From Candidatus Merdicola faecigallinarum (GTDB taxonomy: Bacteria > Bacillota > Clostridia > TANB77 > CAG-508), in contig DVNH01000049.1 in assembly GCA_018714565.1 (NCBI GenBank), positions 1 to 56,063 of the forward strand: a stretch of 56,063 nt of DNA. Direction: 5' to 3'. How positions within the stretch are numbered: the stretch's first letter is position 1; every line of letters starts with the position of its first letter. The position numbers and the translations under genes are program-made. The notes under the pieces are model-generated. The model ran no database searches. It worked only from the letters and a program-made list of their open reading frames with translations, and was not told the DNA's origin. This document shows positions 28,856 through 37,823 of this stretch, one piece after another.

Positions 28856-29800
28856 TTAAAATCTTGGTTGTTTTGCTATCTCATCTACATATCCTAATAC
28901 AGGAGATGCACCATCTGTAATTTGATATCCTTCTTCTGTATATTGTAGATTTCCAATATATGTTAAGTTTTTATTCGTTCCTGGTTTTGCGTTGTTTGCT
29001 GTAAAATTTGCTACACTAGGATCTGATACAAGTTCTCTTAATTTTCCAATTTGATCTTCGTTTCCATTTCTCACAATATTTCCTATGTTGGTAGGTAATT
29101 CAAAAGATACATTTTGTTTTCCAAGTCCATTATTTACAACACGTTTACAAGTATATAAAGTAGAATGACTTCCATCAGAATGTTTGATATTAGAAGCAAT
29201 ATTTACATTTTCTAATTTTATTTCTTTTCCATAAATATCTTCTATAACATAAGAATTATTTCCTGTTATCTTTATAAAGTTACCTTTTTGTATTTCTCTT
29301 TTTAGCCCTTCTTTTGTAACTCCACTTGGAATAGAATGAATTTCTTCCCCTTTTCCTGCTATATTATGATTTAATGATCTTTTTACATAATTTAAAACAA
29401 TATTGGTCGCTGGTTCAATTGCATAACCATATCCAGCTTGAGAATTTTCTACAAATTCAGATATTCTTCCTACATGATTATATTCTTTTCCTTTTAAACT
29501 ATAAAAAGCGCCATTGTAGGTAAGAACATTTAACACTCCATTTTTATATAAATCTTCTTTATTCATTTTTTCTGGAATCTCAAAACATACTAAACTTACT
29601 TCACTTTCAGAATCCGTTTCATCCACATTACCTTTTACTTTTGCAGTAATTAATTTGGTCTTATTATTGTTTCCATAATTTACTGTTCTATCTTCTTTTA
29701 GTTCATAGATTTCTACTCTTCTGTCATTAATTGGATTCCATAACTCATAATAGCTGTTTCCATTCTCTAGTTTATTTTTTTGTTTTTTCATTACTCCCAT
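28856..29800 (-). CDS. hypothetical protein, 314 aa
   Basis: A soluble, beta-rich protein that I do not recognise. It begins MGVMKKQKNKLENGNSYYELWNP after GAAAGGAATCGAATT. No signal peptide or membrane segment. Repeated short beta-like segments ('KLITAKVKGNVDETDSESEVSLVCFEI', 'GVLNVLTYNGAFYSLKGKEYNHVGRISEFV') may reflect internal duplication. AT-rich native codon use; no in-frame CGG. Monocistronic with a perfect terminator. No neighbour hints at a role. Confidence 0.75.
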   Translation of the reverse strand: MGVMKKQKNKLENGNSYYELWNPINDRRVEIYELKEDRTVNYGNNNKTKLITAKVKGNVDETDSESEVSLVCFEIPEKMNKEDLYKNGVLNVLTYNGAFYSLKGKEYNHVGRISEFVENSQAGYGYAIEPATNIVLNYVKRSLNHNIAGKGEEIHSIPSGVTKEGLKREIQKGNFIKITGNNSYVIEDIYGKEIKLENVNIASNIKHSDGSHSTLYTCKRVVNNGLGKQNVSFELPTNIGNIVRNGNEDQIGKLRELVSDPSVANFTANNAKPGTNKNLTYIGNLQYTEEGYQITDGASPVLGYVDEIAKQPRF

Positions 29801-29884
29801 AATTCGATTCCTTTCTTTTGTATAATTAATTTTATTTTAATATTAGACAAATTACATGTCAATAACGCTCGTATTACAATTATA

Positions 29885-30410
29885 TTACAGTTTGGTTATT
29901 TTTACTTTTCCTGGAATTCCTACCACGGTATGATTGGATGGTATATCCTTTAATACTACACTATTCGCTCCTATTTTTACATAATCTCCGAATGTTAATT
30001 GGTCCTAATACTTTAGCACCACTACCTACCATTACATGATTTCCGATATCAGGATGTCTTTTATTTTTATCCTTTCCTGTGCCTCCCAGAGTAGCATTAT
30101 GATAAATTGTGCAATCATTTCCAATTGTAGCAGTTTCCCCTATTACAATTCCCATTCCATGATCAATAAACAATCTCCTTCCAATTTTGGCACCTGGATG
30201 AATTTCAATTCCTGTAAAAAATCTTCCTAATTGAGATATTAGTCTTGCTAAAAATAAACATTTATGTCGATATAAAAAATGCGCAATCCTATGATAAATT
30301 AATATATGAAATCCCGGATATAAAATAATAACTTCCAAAACATTTCTACACGCAGGATCTTGTTTTTGTATATTCTTTGCATCTTCGTATAATTCCTTTA
30401 ACCATTTCAT
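29885..30410 (-). CDS. cysE: serine O-acetyltransferase, interrupted by +1 frameshift at CGG
   Basis: CysE acetylates L-serine with acetyl-CoA, first step of cysteine synthesis. The ORF track ends at 29961 with a nonsense tail (RRLCKNRSE). At 29988-29990 the in-frame codon is CGG (GPIN-ATT-CGG-AGA). Skipping the C restores the left-handed beta-helix end: [34 protein letters not shown], stop at 29885; ~174 aa. N-terminal helical domain, and catalytic '[31 protein letters not shown]' and '[11 protein letters not shown]' are intact. Either a pseudogene, an assembly error, or a shift-dependent gene. Single transcription unit. Confidence 0.85.
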
Positions 30411-30524
30411 TTACATCACCTATTTTATCATATGCTTAGGAATACTTTTATGCTTATGCTTTTCTTCTTTATCAAACAAATTTTATATTTTACCTCTTTT
30501 AATCTCATTCAAAAATTCAAATCC

Positions 30525-30592
30525 TTTTATTTACATAATTTTAATAATGTGATACAATTGATTTATTAAATATAGAAAGGATGGTACTAGGG
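30525..30592 (+). promoter_or_regulatory. putative promoter of small plus-strand ORF
   Basis: TTTACA and, 17 bases on, GATACAAT; then TATAGAAAGG 12 bases before the ATG at 30593. Confidence 0.35.
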
Positions 30593-30802
30593 ATGAAGAA
30601 AAAACAGCTTCGGTTATCAAGATTAAAACATCAAGTTCAAACCGCTCAGCAGAATAAAGAAGAAGTAGAAATAACATTGTACAATTACTCGGAGTATGAG
30701 TTCTTAGAGAGATTGGGTTTTCTCTCCTATCTCTCTGGTTTCAAAGGAAGCGTTAAAAGGAAAACCTTAAGCTTTCCTCACCGTGTACGGTTGAAATTCT
30801 AG
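30593..30802 (+). CDS. small basic protein
   Basis: A ~69-aa basic protein (MKKKQLRLSRLKHQVQTAQQNKEE... FKGSVKRKTLSFPHRVRLKF). It has no membrane segment; the first 30 residues look like an amphipathic helix. The start at 30593 is taken over 30581, which abuts the ribosome site. A promoter-like sequence precedes it and a GC-richer terminator follows. In-frame CGG codons (QLRL, VRL) place it with the GC-richer islands. I do not recognise the family; a real gene is likely but not certain. Confidence 0.5.
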   Translation: MKKKQLRLSRLKHQVQTAQQNKEEVEITLYNYSEYEFLERLGFLSYLSGFKGSVKRKTLSFPHRVRLKF

Positions 30803-30810
30803 TATCAAAA

Positions 30811-30848
30811 AAGGAGCATTATCACTTTTAGGGGTGATGGTGCTCCTC
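30811..30848 (+). terminator. terminator
   Basis: GGAGCATTATCAC pairing (two G-U) with GTGATGGTGCTCC, then TCTTTCATTTT. Confidence 0.75.
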
Positions 30849-30876
30849 TTTCATTTTATTCTTATTATATATTATA

Positions 30877-32832
30877 CTATAATAAAGTTTCTAATTCTTT
30901 GATTTTATCTCTTAATTCCGCTGCTTTTTCAAATTCCATTGCTGAAGCATGTTTTAGCATTTCGTCTGTCAATTTACTAATAATATCTTTTATATCCTCA
31001 TTTTCTTTAATTTCATATTCTGAAGAAATTTCTTCTACCATTGTTGCCTTTATGGTATCTCTTACTGACTTTTTAATTGTTTTTGGAGTAATTCCATGTT
31101 CTTCATTATATTTCATTTGAATTTCTCTTCTTCTATTTGTTTCATGAATTGCTTTTTCCATAGATTCTGTTAATTCATCAGCATACATAATTACTTTTCC
31201 CTCCGTATTTCTTGCAGCACGTCCAATTGTTTGAATTAACGATCTTTCTGAACGCAAAAATCCTTCTTTATCTGCATCTAAAATAGCAACCAATGAAACT
31301 TCTGGAATATCAAGTCCTTCTCTTAATAAATTGATTCCAACTAATACATCAAATTCTCCTAATCTTAAATTTCGAATAATCTCCATTCTTTCTAGTGCTT
31401 TGATATCAGAATGCATATAATTAACTTTAATTTCCAAACTCTTTAAATATTCTGTTAAATCTTCTGCCATTTTTTTCGTTAACGTTGTTACTAAAACTCT
31501 TTCATTCTTTTCTACTCTTATTCTAATTTCGTTAATTAAATCATCTACTTGGTTAGTTACCGGTTTTACATCTATCTTTGGATCTAAAAGTCCAGTTGGT
31601 CTTATAATTTGTTCTACTACATTTTCTTTACTATGTTCTTTTTCATATTCTGCTGGTGTTGCACTTACAAATACTACCTGATTAATTCTTTGTTCAAATT
31701 CTTCAAATTTAAGTGGTCTATTATCGAAAGCAGAAGGTAAACGAAAACCATATTTTACTAAAGATTCTTTTCTTGCTCTATCTCCATTATACATTGCTCT
31801 TACCTGTGGAATAGTAGCATGAGATTCATCGATTAATAATAAAAAGTCTTTTGGAAAATAATCAAACAAAGTATAAGGGCTACTTCCAGCTTCTCTTCCA
31901 CTAATATGTCTTGAATAGTTTTCAATTCCTTGACAAAAACCAGTTTCTTTCATCATTTCAATATCAAAATTAGTTCTTTCCTCGATTCTTTGTGCTTCAA
32001 TTAATTTTCCCTGTTCTTTAAAATATTTTATTCTTTCTTCTAATTCCTCTTCAATAGTAACAATTGCTCTTTCCATTTTATCTTTTGTTGTAACATAATG
32101 CGAATTTGGGAAAATCATCACATGAGTTCTACTTGCAATTGTTTTACCTGTCAAAGGATTAATCTCAGAAATTTTTTCAATTTCATCTCCCCAGAACTCT
32201 ACTCGAATTGCACTCTCATTTTGATCAGACGGATAAATTTCTACAATATCTCCTTTTGCTCTAAAAGTTCCTCTTTTAAAATCAAGTTCATTTCTTGTAT
32301 ATTGCATATAAATTAATTTCTTCAACACTTCATCTCTTGTTTTATTCATTCCAGGTCTTAGAGAAATAATCATATGTTCGTAATCGATTGGATCTCCTAA
32401 TCCATAAATACAAGAAACAGATGCTACAATAATAACATCTCTTGTTTCAAAAAGACTGGCTGTTGCAGAATGTCTTAATTTATCTATTTCATCATTAATA
32501 GATGCATCTTTTTCAATATACGTATCGGATTGTGCAATATATGCTTCTGGTTGATAATAGTCATAATATGAAACAAAATATTCCACGTTGTTCTCAGGAA
32601 AAAACTCTTTGAATTCGCTATAAAGTTGTCCTGCAAGTGTTTTGTTGTGTGCTAAAACTAATGTTGGCTTTTGGACTTTCTGAATGATATTTGCCATTGT
32701 AAAAGTTTTTCCAGATCCTGTAACACCTAAAAGTGTTTGATATTTTTTTCCTTCTTCTATTCCTCTTGATAAATATTCAATTGCTTTTGGCTGATCCCCT
32801 GTTGGCTTATAGTCTGAATGCAATTTAAACAT
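30877..32832 (-). CDS. uvrB: excinuclease ABC subunit B
   Basis: A ~651-aa UvrB, the helicase-like damage verification subunit of nucleotide excision repair. Start placed at M21 ([15 protein letters not shown]), seven bases after GAGGAGG. Walker [15 protein letters not shown], beta-hairpin '[15 protein letters not shown]', DESHATIPQ, '[10 protein letters not shown]', and '[15 protein letters not shown]' are present. The C-terminal UVR motif ('[29 protein letters not shown]') binds UvrC. Complete. No uvrC in this window. AT-rich, no in-frame CGG. Confidence 0.98.
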   Translation of the reverse strand: MFKLHSDYKPTGDQPKAIEYLSRGIEEGKKYQTLLGVTGSGKTFTMANIIQKVQKPTLVLAHNKTLAGQLYSEFKEFFPENNVEYFVSYYDYYQPEAYIAQSDTYIEKDASINDEIDKLRHSATASLFETRDVIIVASVSCIYGLGDPIDYEHMIISLRPGMNKTRDEVLKKLIYMQYTRNELDFKRGTFRAKGDIVEIYPSDQNESAIRVEFWGDEIEKISEINPLTGKTIASRTHVMIFPNSHYVTTKDKMERAIVTIEEELEERIKYFKEQGKLIEAQRIEERTNFDIEMMKETGFCQGIENYSRHISGREAGSSPYTLFDYFPKDFLLLIDESHATIPQVRAMYNGDRARKESLVKYGFRLPSAFDNRPLKFEEFEQRINQVVFVSATPAEYEKEHSKENVVEQIIRPTGLLDPKIDVKPVTNQVDDLINEIRIRVEKNERVLVTTLTKKMAEDLTEYLKSLEIKVNYMHSDIKALERMEIIRNLRLGEFDVLVGINLLREGLDIPEVSLVAILDADKEGFLRSERSLIQTIGRAARNTEGKVIMYADELTESMEKAIHETNRRREIQMKYNEEHGITPKTIKKSVRDTIKATMVEEISSEYEIKENEDIKDIISKLTDEMLKHASAMEFEKAAELRDKIKELETLL

Positions 32833-32966
32833 AATTTCCTCCTCATGATCTTCTACACGAACTTGATCGTAAACTTTATTTTTTAGCCACAATAATACTA
32901 TTTCAAACTATTTAATATTAAAACCCTATAACATATTATTTATACCATTTTTTTATAAAAAACGCA

Positions 32967-33004
32967 AGACAAAGACGGAGCTCATCCTGAACTCCGTCTT
33001 GTCT
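32967..33004 (-). terminator. terminator
   Basis: AAGACGGAG pairing with CTCCGTCTT, extended by AGAC/GTCT; ends the 33.0-34.0 kb gene pair, followed on the minus strand by TTGCG and TTTTTTATAAAAAA. Confidence 0.75.
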
Positions 33005-33035
33005 GTAATTGTTTTTAACACTATTTTTGGTTAGA

Positions 33036-33296
33036 TCACATAATATCAAAGATTGACCTATCTTTCTTTCGAATCAATCTTCTTCCCCAATGGTTCTCAA
33101 TTCTGTTTTTAAGAGATTCTATATACTCCGCTTCCGCCTTTGTATAAAATATCTCTTGCCTCTTTTCTGCTTCCCGCAACATATACTTCATCTCTCCGAT
33201 TGTATCAATAGCATAGTTACGAATCACTGCAAAAATTCCAAGTAATCCTACGATCATACTTATCGTCGCGATTACGGTTAAGATGATGTCTACCAT
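33036..33296 (-). CDS. small membrane protein with coiled coil
   Basis: An ~86-aa protein. Start placed at M31 of the ORF (MVDIILTVIATISMIVGLLGIFAVI), seven bases after GGAGG; the upstream part of the track overlaps the previous gene's end. One N-terminal membrane helix, then a charged amphipathic helix (MKYMLREAEKRQEIFYTKAEAEYIESLKNR) and a basic tail. It has the look of a holin-like or small phage/plasmid membrane protein, but no family was recognised. It follows the adenylyltransferase-like gene by 43 bp and shares its terminator, so the two form an acquired mini-operon. Confidence 0.65.
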   Translation of the reverse strand: MVDIILTVIATISMIVGLLGIFAVIRNYAIDTIGEMKYMLREAEKRQEIFYTKAEAEYIESLKNRIENHWGRRLIRKKDRSIFDIM

Positions 33297-33339
33297 TCTT
33301 TCTTCCTCCATCATACTATTAAAAACTTTGAAATCATTT

Positions 33340-34017
33340 TCAGTTTGCAATTGCAGCCAGTTTACGTTTCCTATCTTCCTCCTCATATTCTTTGTATACC
33401 TTCATAAATGCATCTAAGTCCATGATCTTCGAACGTCGAACTTTATCATAAATCTCCCTGTAAACAGGAACACACATCAGTTCCTCACGAAGCCTGGGAT
33501 ACATACTATGAATCATCTGTGGTGTCCATTTCTGCCAAGCCTGCCGATCATCAATCAGAAGCATTCCACGAATCTGAGTCCCAGAAATAGGAACCCTTGA
33601 TCTCGGTAAAACAAACTCCGAGGTATCGATCAAATCCTCCGCGGCAAACCATCTACTACGGAACTCATCGTTTCCATACACCATAAGATTTGCAAATTTT
33701 CCCGTCTTACTAATGACATGCTCTTTTACATAGCTCCCCCAATCCGTGCTGATGTCAAGTTCATTTGTCATATCATTAAGACCTCCAATGATGAGCCTTT
33801 CGCTCGACATTCCCGGATATGTCTCTTTGATGACATCGATTCTTGTTTCAACAGAATATGGGTTCCTCAAGGTTTCTCTTTCCTGAGCTGATCCTACCAT
33901 AATGTACAGTCTCTTACTCATATCTAAGGCAAAATCAAAAAGTTGTTTGTGCCCTAAATGTTCGTGTCCAAACCGTCCACAAATAACAGCAAGATCAAAA
34001 TATGAGTATTTTTCCAT
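33340..34017 (-). CDS. NMN adenylyltransferase-like nucleotidyltransferase
   Basis: A 225-aa nucleotidyltransferase of the HxGH superfamily. 'AVICGRFGHEHLGHKQLFDFAL' carries the GRF motif and HLGH; 'VPISGTQIRGML' is the ISxT-like ATP-binding motif. Length and motifs fit the NadM/NadR-type NMN adenylyltransferases, as also found in phages. The Arg of GRF is CGG, read in frame. GC-richer than its neighbours, so acquired. Start ATG after AAGGGAGGATAAC. It forms a two-gene unit with the small membrane protein downstream. Substrate (NMN versus another mononucleotide) is inference. Confidence 0.75.
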   Translation of the reverse strand: MEKYSYFDLAVICGRFGHEHLGHKQLFDFALDMSKRLYIMVGSAQERETLRNPYSVETRIDVIKETYPGMSSERLIIGGLNDMTNELDISTDWGSYVKEHVISKTGKFANLMVYGNDEFRSRWFAAEDLIDTSEFVLPRSRVPISGTQIRGMLLIDDRQAWQKWTPQMIHSMYPRLREELMCVPVYREIYDKVRRSKIMDLDAFMKVYKEYEEEDRKRKLAAIAN

Positions 34018-34117
34018 GATGTTATCCTCCCTTCAATGATTTCTATACTACATGGAACTACTTTATTTTAACACGTTTGATGGCTTTTTACAAGCATGAT
34101 ACATTTTCGTGCGTTAA

Positions 34118-34190
34118 TTATTTTTTTAATTTCATTCCGTCTTTAAATGCATTTCCAACTCTTTCACTTACCTTGTAATATCCATGGGTA
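34118..34190 (-). pseudogene. C-terminal remnant of unknown gene
   Basis: A minus-strand frame ends '...HGYYKVSERVGNAFKDGMKLKK' at TAA 34118 and looks like the last ~24 residues of a soluble protein. No 5' part remains. Family not recognised. Confidence 0.3.
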
Positions 34191-34211
34191 TATCATTATG
34201 CTTTACATTTA

Positions 34212-35147
34212 TTATATAAAACTCATTTGTTCATTATTTTCTACTTTCCAACTTTTTTGTTTCGCTTCTGTTATGATATCTCCTTCTTCATGCCCACCAA
34301 TTAAAAATGGAGAATTAGGATTATGTTTTCTCATATTCTCTTTTACAAAGTCAGAATTTGCATTTGCATAACAATATTTGCATAAATGACCACAAGTATT
34401 ATATTCTCCTATATCATTTCCCATTAAGCAATTACAACCTTGTCTTAAATTCTTTCTTTTAGGAGGGTTTAAAGTAATGTTAATAGCTGTTTCAACAATC
34501 TCTTGGCTCATACATCCATTACATTTCAACCCATATTGTGATAAAAATTCTTTTTCACAACAAGCATGAATTATCATGTCATTTTCTTTACCGATTGAAT
34601 AAAAAGCCCTTGCAAGTTTTACTTGTTCTTCTCTTGTTGGTGGTTTTAAATCTTTTGCATTTCTTTTTACTTTCTCATATAAATCTAAAAAACTAATCGT
34701 ACAATTATGGGTATATCCTTTTAACTCTTTCGCCATCTTTGAAAAACATTCTATATGTTTATCAATATCAAATCCATTTCCAGTAAATATAGGATCATAT
34801 CTCCATCCAATAGAATTGATTCCTATATGCTCTGATAATTTTTTAAAGTTTTGTATTACTTTCTGCTTATCTGGAACATTAGGTTCTATATCTTTTCCGT
34901 AAGGGGTAATTGTTACAAACCAATATTGTTTATATGGATCTAATTCATCTAAATATTTTAACATGGGTTCTGGATTCTTTGTACAAAAAGCCAAACAATC
35001 TACTATATCCGGAGATAAACTATATTTTGTAACTTGCGATCTATAATATGGATTTCTAACTAATACATATCCTTCTCTTATTCTGTTCATTAGCCACTTA
35101 GAATAAAATGCTGGTATATCTGTTCTACAACCGGTATTTATTATCAT
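34212..35147 (-). CDS. DUF1848 family protein
   Basis: A 311-aa protein of the DUF1848 family, TIM-barrel-like and distantly similar to radical-SAM spore-photoproduct-lyase-like enzymes. N-terminal 'TGCRTDIPAFYSKWLMNRIREGYVLVRNPYY' and 'KNPEPML' are family hallmarks. The C-terminal Cys cluster ('CNCLMGNDIGEYNTCGHLCKYCYAN') probably binds an iron-sulfur cluster. Its ATG is 1 bp after the macrodomain-sirtuin stop, so it is translationally coupled, and DUF1848 genes are often found near macrodomain/sirtuin genes in clostridia (recollection, not checked). Role probably in ADP-ribose or stress metabolism. Confidence 0.82.
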   Translation of the reverse strand: MIINTGCRTDIPAFYSKWLMNRIREGYVLVRNPYYRSQVTKYSLSPDIVDCLAFCTKNPEPMLKYLDELDPYKQYWFVTITPYGKDIEPNVPDKQKVIQNFKKLSEHIGINSIGWRYDPIFTGNGFDIDKHIECFSKMAKELKGYTHNCTISFLDLYEKVKRNAKDLKPPTREEQVKLARAFYSIGKENDMIIHACCEKEFLSQYGLKCNGCMSQEIVETAINITLNPPKRKNLRQGCNCLMGNDIGEYNTCGHLCKYCYANANSDFVKENMRKHNPNSPFLIGGHEEGDIITEAKQKSWKVENNEQMSFI

Positions 35148-35148
35148 T

Positions 35149-36204
35149 TTATTTCTCCTTTAAATCTTCTATTATTCTATTTGTATCTTCGTTAAAAGAA
35201 ATCATCCTATTTTCTATTTCATGACTTGCAAATGGATAATCTTTATTAATTCTAATTAAACTTGTCCTTAAATTATGATATGTCATTTGTTCAAATGGTA
35301 ATCGTATAATTCCTGGTGTGTTAAATCCAACACCGATTTCTAATAACACCAACTTTTTACTTTTTGCTTTCTCTAAAAATTCCTCATATCTTTTAGCTTG
35401 TATATACCATTTTTCATCTTGTACAAAGTTTGCATCTTTTCTTAAATTCATTTCCATATTTTTACCACATACAGGACATTTAGGCACTAAATCTTTCGGT
35501 ATTTTACAATTTTTTGTGTTTTTTATCCATTCTTCCACCATATTTTTATTATTATAGAGTTTATCATGACATCCTTCTTCACACTGTATAAAAGAATAAT
35601 CTCCTTGAATAGCAAATATCTTATCATTATTAAAACCGGCAATCTCAAATTGTCCATCTACATTTGTAGTTAATACAAAATATTCTTTTTCTTTCATTGT
35701 TTCTAATAGTTCTTGGTATAATTTTAAAGGTTTATTCAATCGATTTAATTTTACTAATCTTGCCCAAAAGGTCCATTTTTCTTCTTGTGAACTAAATGGA
35801 TAAAAACTTGCTGAATGAATACTATTGTCGATACAGTTATGACAAGGAATAAAACACCCTAACCCTTGCGAATTTCCAGCATTAACAATTGCGTTTATTT
35901 CTAATTTTGTAATATCTCCTTGCCATAAATATATTTTGTCTTTATTCTCTAAACCACTTTTTTTCATTATTTGATCAATTTTTTTTATCTCTTTCGCTTT
36001 GGTTATATCTTTCTTTTTTAATTCTTCTTGTAAATAAGTATTTTCCATTTGTATGTATTCTGTATCTATTGGTTTTGGATCTCTAATATTGCATAAACTT
36101 CTATATAATTTCTTTTTGGATTCTTGATCAATAGGAATCTCACTTATTCTTACATCCTTGTTTTCTTTCAATAAGTATTTGATTAAATAATTTAATTTTT
36201 CCAA
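35149..36204 (-). CDS. macrodomain-SirTM chimera (in-frame deletion fusion)
   Basis: A 351-aa protein. Residues 1-132 match the N-terminal half of the zinc-dependent macrodomain of class-M sirtuin operons ('YLWQGDITKLEINAIVNAGN', 'CFIPCHNCIDNSIHSA'). From residue 133 it is the C-terminal two thirds of a SirTM sirtuin: 'SFYPFSSQEEKWTFWARLVKLN', 'VLTTNVDGQFEIAGF', 'IQGDYSFIQC', zinc Cys at 208, 212, 243 and 246. The macrodomain's second half and the sirtuin's GAGxG NAD-binding strand are missing, so neither enzyme should be active alone. The join is at HSA/SFYPF, in frame. Probably a fusion by deletion between two adjacent genes; could also be a novel regulator. Confidence 0.7.
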   Translation of the reverse strand: MEKLNYLIKYLLKENKDVRISEIPIDQESKKKLYRSLCNIRDPKPIDTEYIQMENTYLQEELKKKDITKAKEIKKIDQIMKKSGLENKDKIYLWQGDITKLEINAIVNAGNSQGLGCFIPCHNCIDNSIHSASFYPFSSQEEKWTFWARLVKLNRLNKPLKLYQELLETMKEKEYFVLTTNVDGQFEIAGFNNDKIFAIQGDYSFIQCEEGCHDKLYNNKNMVEEWIKNTKNCKIPKDLVPKCPVCGKNMEMNLRKDANFVQDEKWYIQAKRYEEFLEKAKSKKLVLLEIGVGFNTPGIIRLPFEQMTYHNLRTSLIRINKDYPFASHEIENRMISFNEDTNRIIEDLKEK

Positions 36205-36257
36205 AATATCTCCCTCTTTCTACCTTTTTAAATTATAGTATCCTTTATCCATTTTGT

Positions 36258-36290
36258 TAAGTACGCACTTTTGAGTAAGCTAGTTTCTTT
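36258..36290 (+). promoter_or_regulatory. operator-like motif, copy 1
   Basis: AAGTACGCACTTT then AGTAAGCTAGTTTCTT; matches the 36556 copy base for base over much of its length. Resembles the direct/inverted repeats seen upstream of HxlR-regulated genes. Confidence 0.35.
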
Positions 36291-36425
36291 TAAGATACTA
36301 TTAAGTAATATCAACGAGTGTAGAAAAGTTTCATTTTCTAACAAAAAAGAGTTACAATAACTTATAACCCTAAAAATTTTGTACTAAAAAATATATTGAC
36401 CAAAATGTCCTTGAGCAAAAAAAAT

Positions 36426-36484
36426 CACACCTCCATTTAAAGTATACTTTATCTTTTTATTACGGTACACTAAATGGGGGTGTA
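36426..36484 (-). terminator. long imperfect hairpin with T-run (minus strand)
   Basis: ACACCTCCATTTAAAGTATAC pairs with GTACACTAAATGGGGGTGT. On the minus strand it is followed by GATTTTTTTT, so it could terminate an unseen minus-strand RNA from the HxlR region. Confidence 0.4.
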
Positions 36485-36555
36485 TTTCTTCTACTATAGT
36501 TTGTATTTGTCAATATTTTAACCTTTTGGGAAGAAGAATCATTTGTTTCTTTCGT

Positions 36556-36600
36556 AAAGTAAGCACTTTAAAGTGGTATAGTTTCTTGAAAGTAACTTTT
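36556..36600 (+). promoter_or_regulatory. operator-like motif, copy 2
   Basis: AAGTAAGCACTTTAAAGTGG and ATAGTTTCTTGAAAGTAACT, a repeat of the 36258 motif ~160 bp before the HxlR start. Confidence 0.35.
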
Positions 36601-36760
36601 AGTGATTTTTCTCATTTTCGGAATCAAAATTTTTTTAAAGTGTCATTTTATATATTACAGTCATTTGTATACTATTATTGTATTTTTATGCATCTTGCTG
36701 TTTACATTTTTTTCTTATTTTAGTATAATTTTTTTAATATATTAAGAGGAGTTGATCTTT

Positions 36761-37084
36761 GTGAAAAAGGAATTACCTGCTTGCCCTGTTGAAATTACAA
36801 TGGGATTAATTGGAGAAAAATGGAAAGTTTTAATTATTAGAGATTTGCTTACTGGTACGAAAAGATTTGGAGAATTAAAAAAATCTGTTACTGGCATTAC
36901 TCAAAAAGTTTTAACAAATAATTTAAGACAAATGGAAGCGGATGGTCTTATAAAAAGAAAAGTTTACGCAGAAGTTCCACCAAGAGTAGAATATTCTTTA
37001 ACCAAAACAGGTTTAAGCTTAAAGCCAATTTTAGATTCTATGGTAAGTTGGGGAATTTCATATCGAGAAAATCAGACAAAATGA
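36761..37084 (+). CDS. HxlR family transcriptional regulator
   Basis: A ~107-aa winged-helix HxlR regulator. Start at GTG 36761, nine bases after AGAGGAG. 'CPVEITMGLIGEKWKVLIIRDLLTGTKRFGELKKSVTGITQKVLTNNLRQMEADGLIKRKVY' is the signature; the N-terminal Cys (LPACPVE) is the conserved redox/aldehyde-sensing residue in many family members. It normally controls a divergent or neighbouring redox gene; here the upstream side has only a 555-bp region with two copies of an operator-like motif, suggesting the former target was lost. The following terminator separates it from yccF. Confidence 0.92.
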   Translation: MKKELPACPVEITMGLIGEKWKVLIIRDLLTGTKRFGELKKSVTGITQKVLTNNLRQMEADGLIKRKVYAEVPPRVEYSLTKTGLSLKPILDSMVSWGISYRENQTK

Positions 37085-37134
37085 CATCTTCTCTCACTTT
37101 CTTATTTATATTTTACCTTGTTATATAGGAAAAA

Positions 37135-37160
37135 TGAGAGGGACAAAAACTGCCCTCTCA
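37135..37160. terminator. convergent terminator
   Basis: TGAGAGGG pairing with CCCTCTCA between HxlR (+) and yccF (-). Confidence 0.7.
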
Positions 37161-37209
37161 TAAAAACGCATAAATCATAATTTCCGTTATTTCACTGTTG
37201 CTTTTCCGC

Positions 37210-37578
37210 TTACGGTATTACTCTTGCACCAAAAGGTGCTAACGATAACTTCGCAATTTTGAAAAATTGAAGCCCGAATGGAATTCCCACAATCGTTATG
37301 CACCATATGCATCCAAAAATGAAATTTTCGATTGCCATGGGAATTCCGAAGAAAATGATCCATATAATATTAGCAAGTAGCGATGGTACTCCTCCGCCAT
37401 ATTCGATCTCTTTACCAAATGGCGCAAAGGATAAATCTGCAAACTTAAAGCATTGTTTTCCATAAGGAATTCCTATAATTGTAATGCACCATATAATTCC
37501 AGATAGACACCAAGAAAGTCCGCTCAAAAATCCACCAAAAATAAACCACAATATGTTTCCTAATAAGCTCATATCCAT
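37210..37578 (-). CDS. YccF domain (DUF307) membrane protein
   Basis: A 122-aa integral membrane protein with two tandem YccF repeats: 'LSGIIWCITIIGIPYGKQCFKFADLSFAPFGKEIEY' and 'IFGCIWCITIVGIPFGLQFFKIAKLSLAPFGARVI'. Each repeat is a hairpin-like pair of hydrophobic segments; the two repeats face each other as a duplicated domain. Function unknown; E. coli YccF is an inner membrane protein. Composition is slightly GC-richer than neighbours. Single gene with GGAGAAATGGAT as ribosome site. Confidence 0.9.
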   Translation of the reverse strand: MDMSLLGNILWFIFGGFLSGLSWCLSGIIWCITIIGIPYGKQCFKFADLSFAPFGKEIEYGGGVPSLLANIIWIIFFGIPMAIENFIFGCIWCITIVGIPFGLQFFKIAKLSLAPFGARVIP

Positions 37579-37823
37579 TTCTCCTTTCCTAAAAATAACA
37601 GAAATTACTTTTTATGCAATTTTTACTACATGAATTACTTAAAGCTTTGTACTTATAACTTAAGCCATGCATTTTTCAACAAATATCTAGTTTGATTTTT
37701 TTATTATATCAAAAAATGCTACTAATTTCTATCAATCCACCTTACAAATTCATTACATTTTTGTAATGAATTAAAATAATTTCATACATTAACTTTTTTT
37801 GCAATTGCTATATAACTTTTATG

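Larger units (their letters stand above)
36205..36760. other. long intergenic region upstream of HxlR gene
   Basis: No gene is visible in this ~555 bp. It holds a duplicated operator-like motif (36258 and 36556), a long imperfect hairpin (36426-36484) and a TATAAT-like -10 (TTTAGTATAATTT at 36718). Confidence 0.5.
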
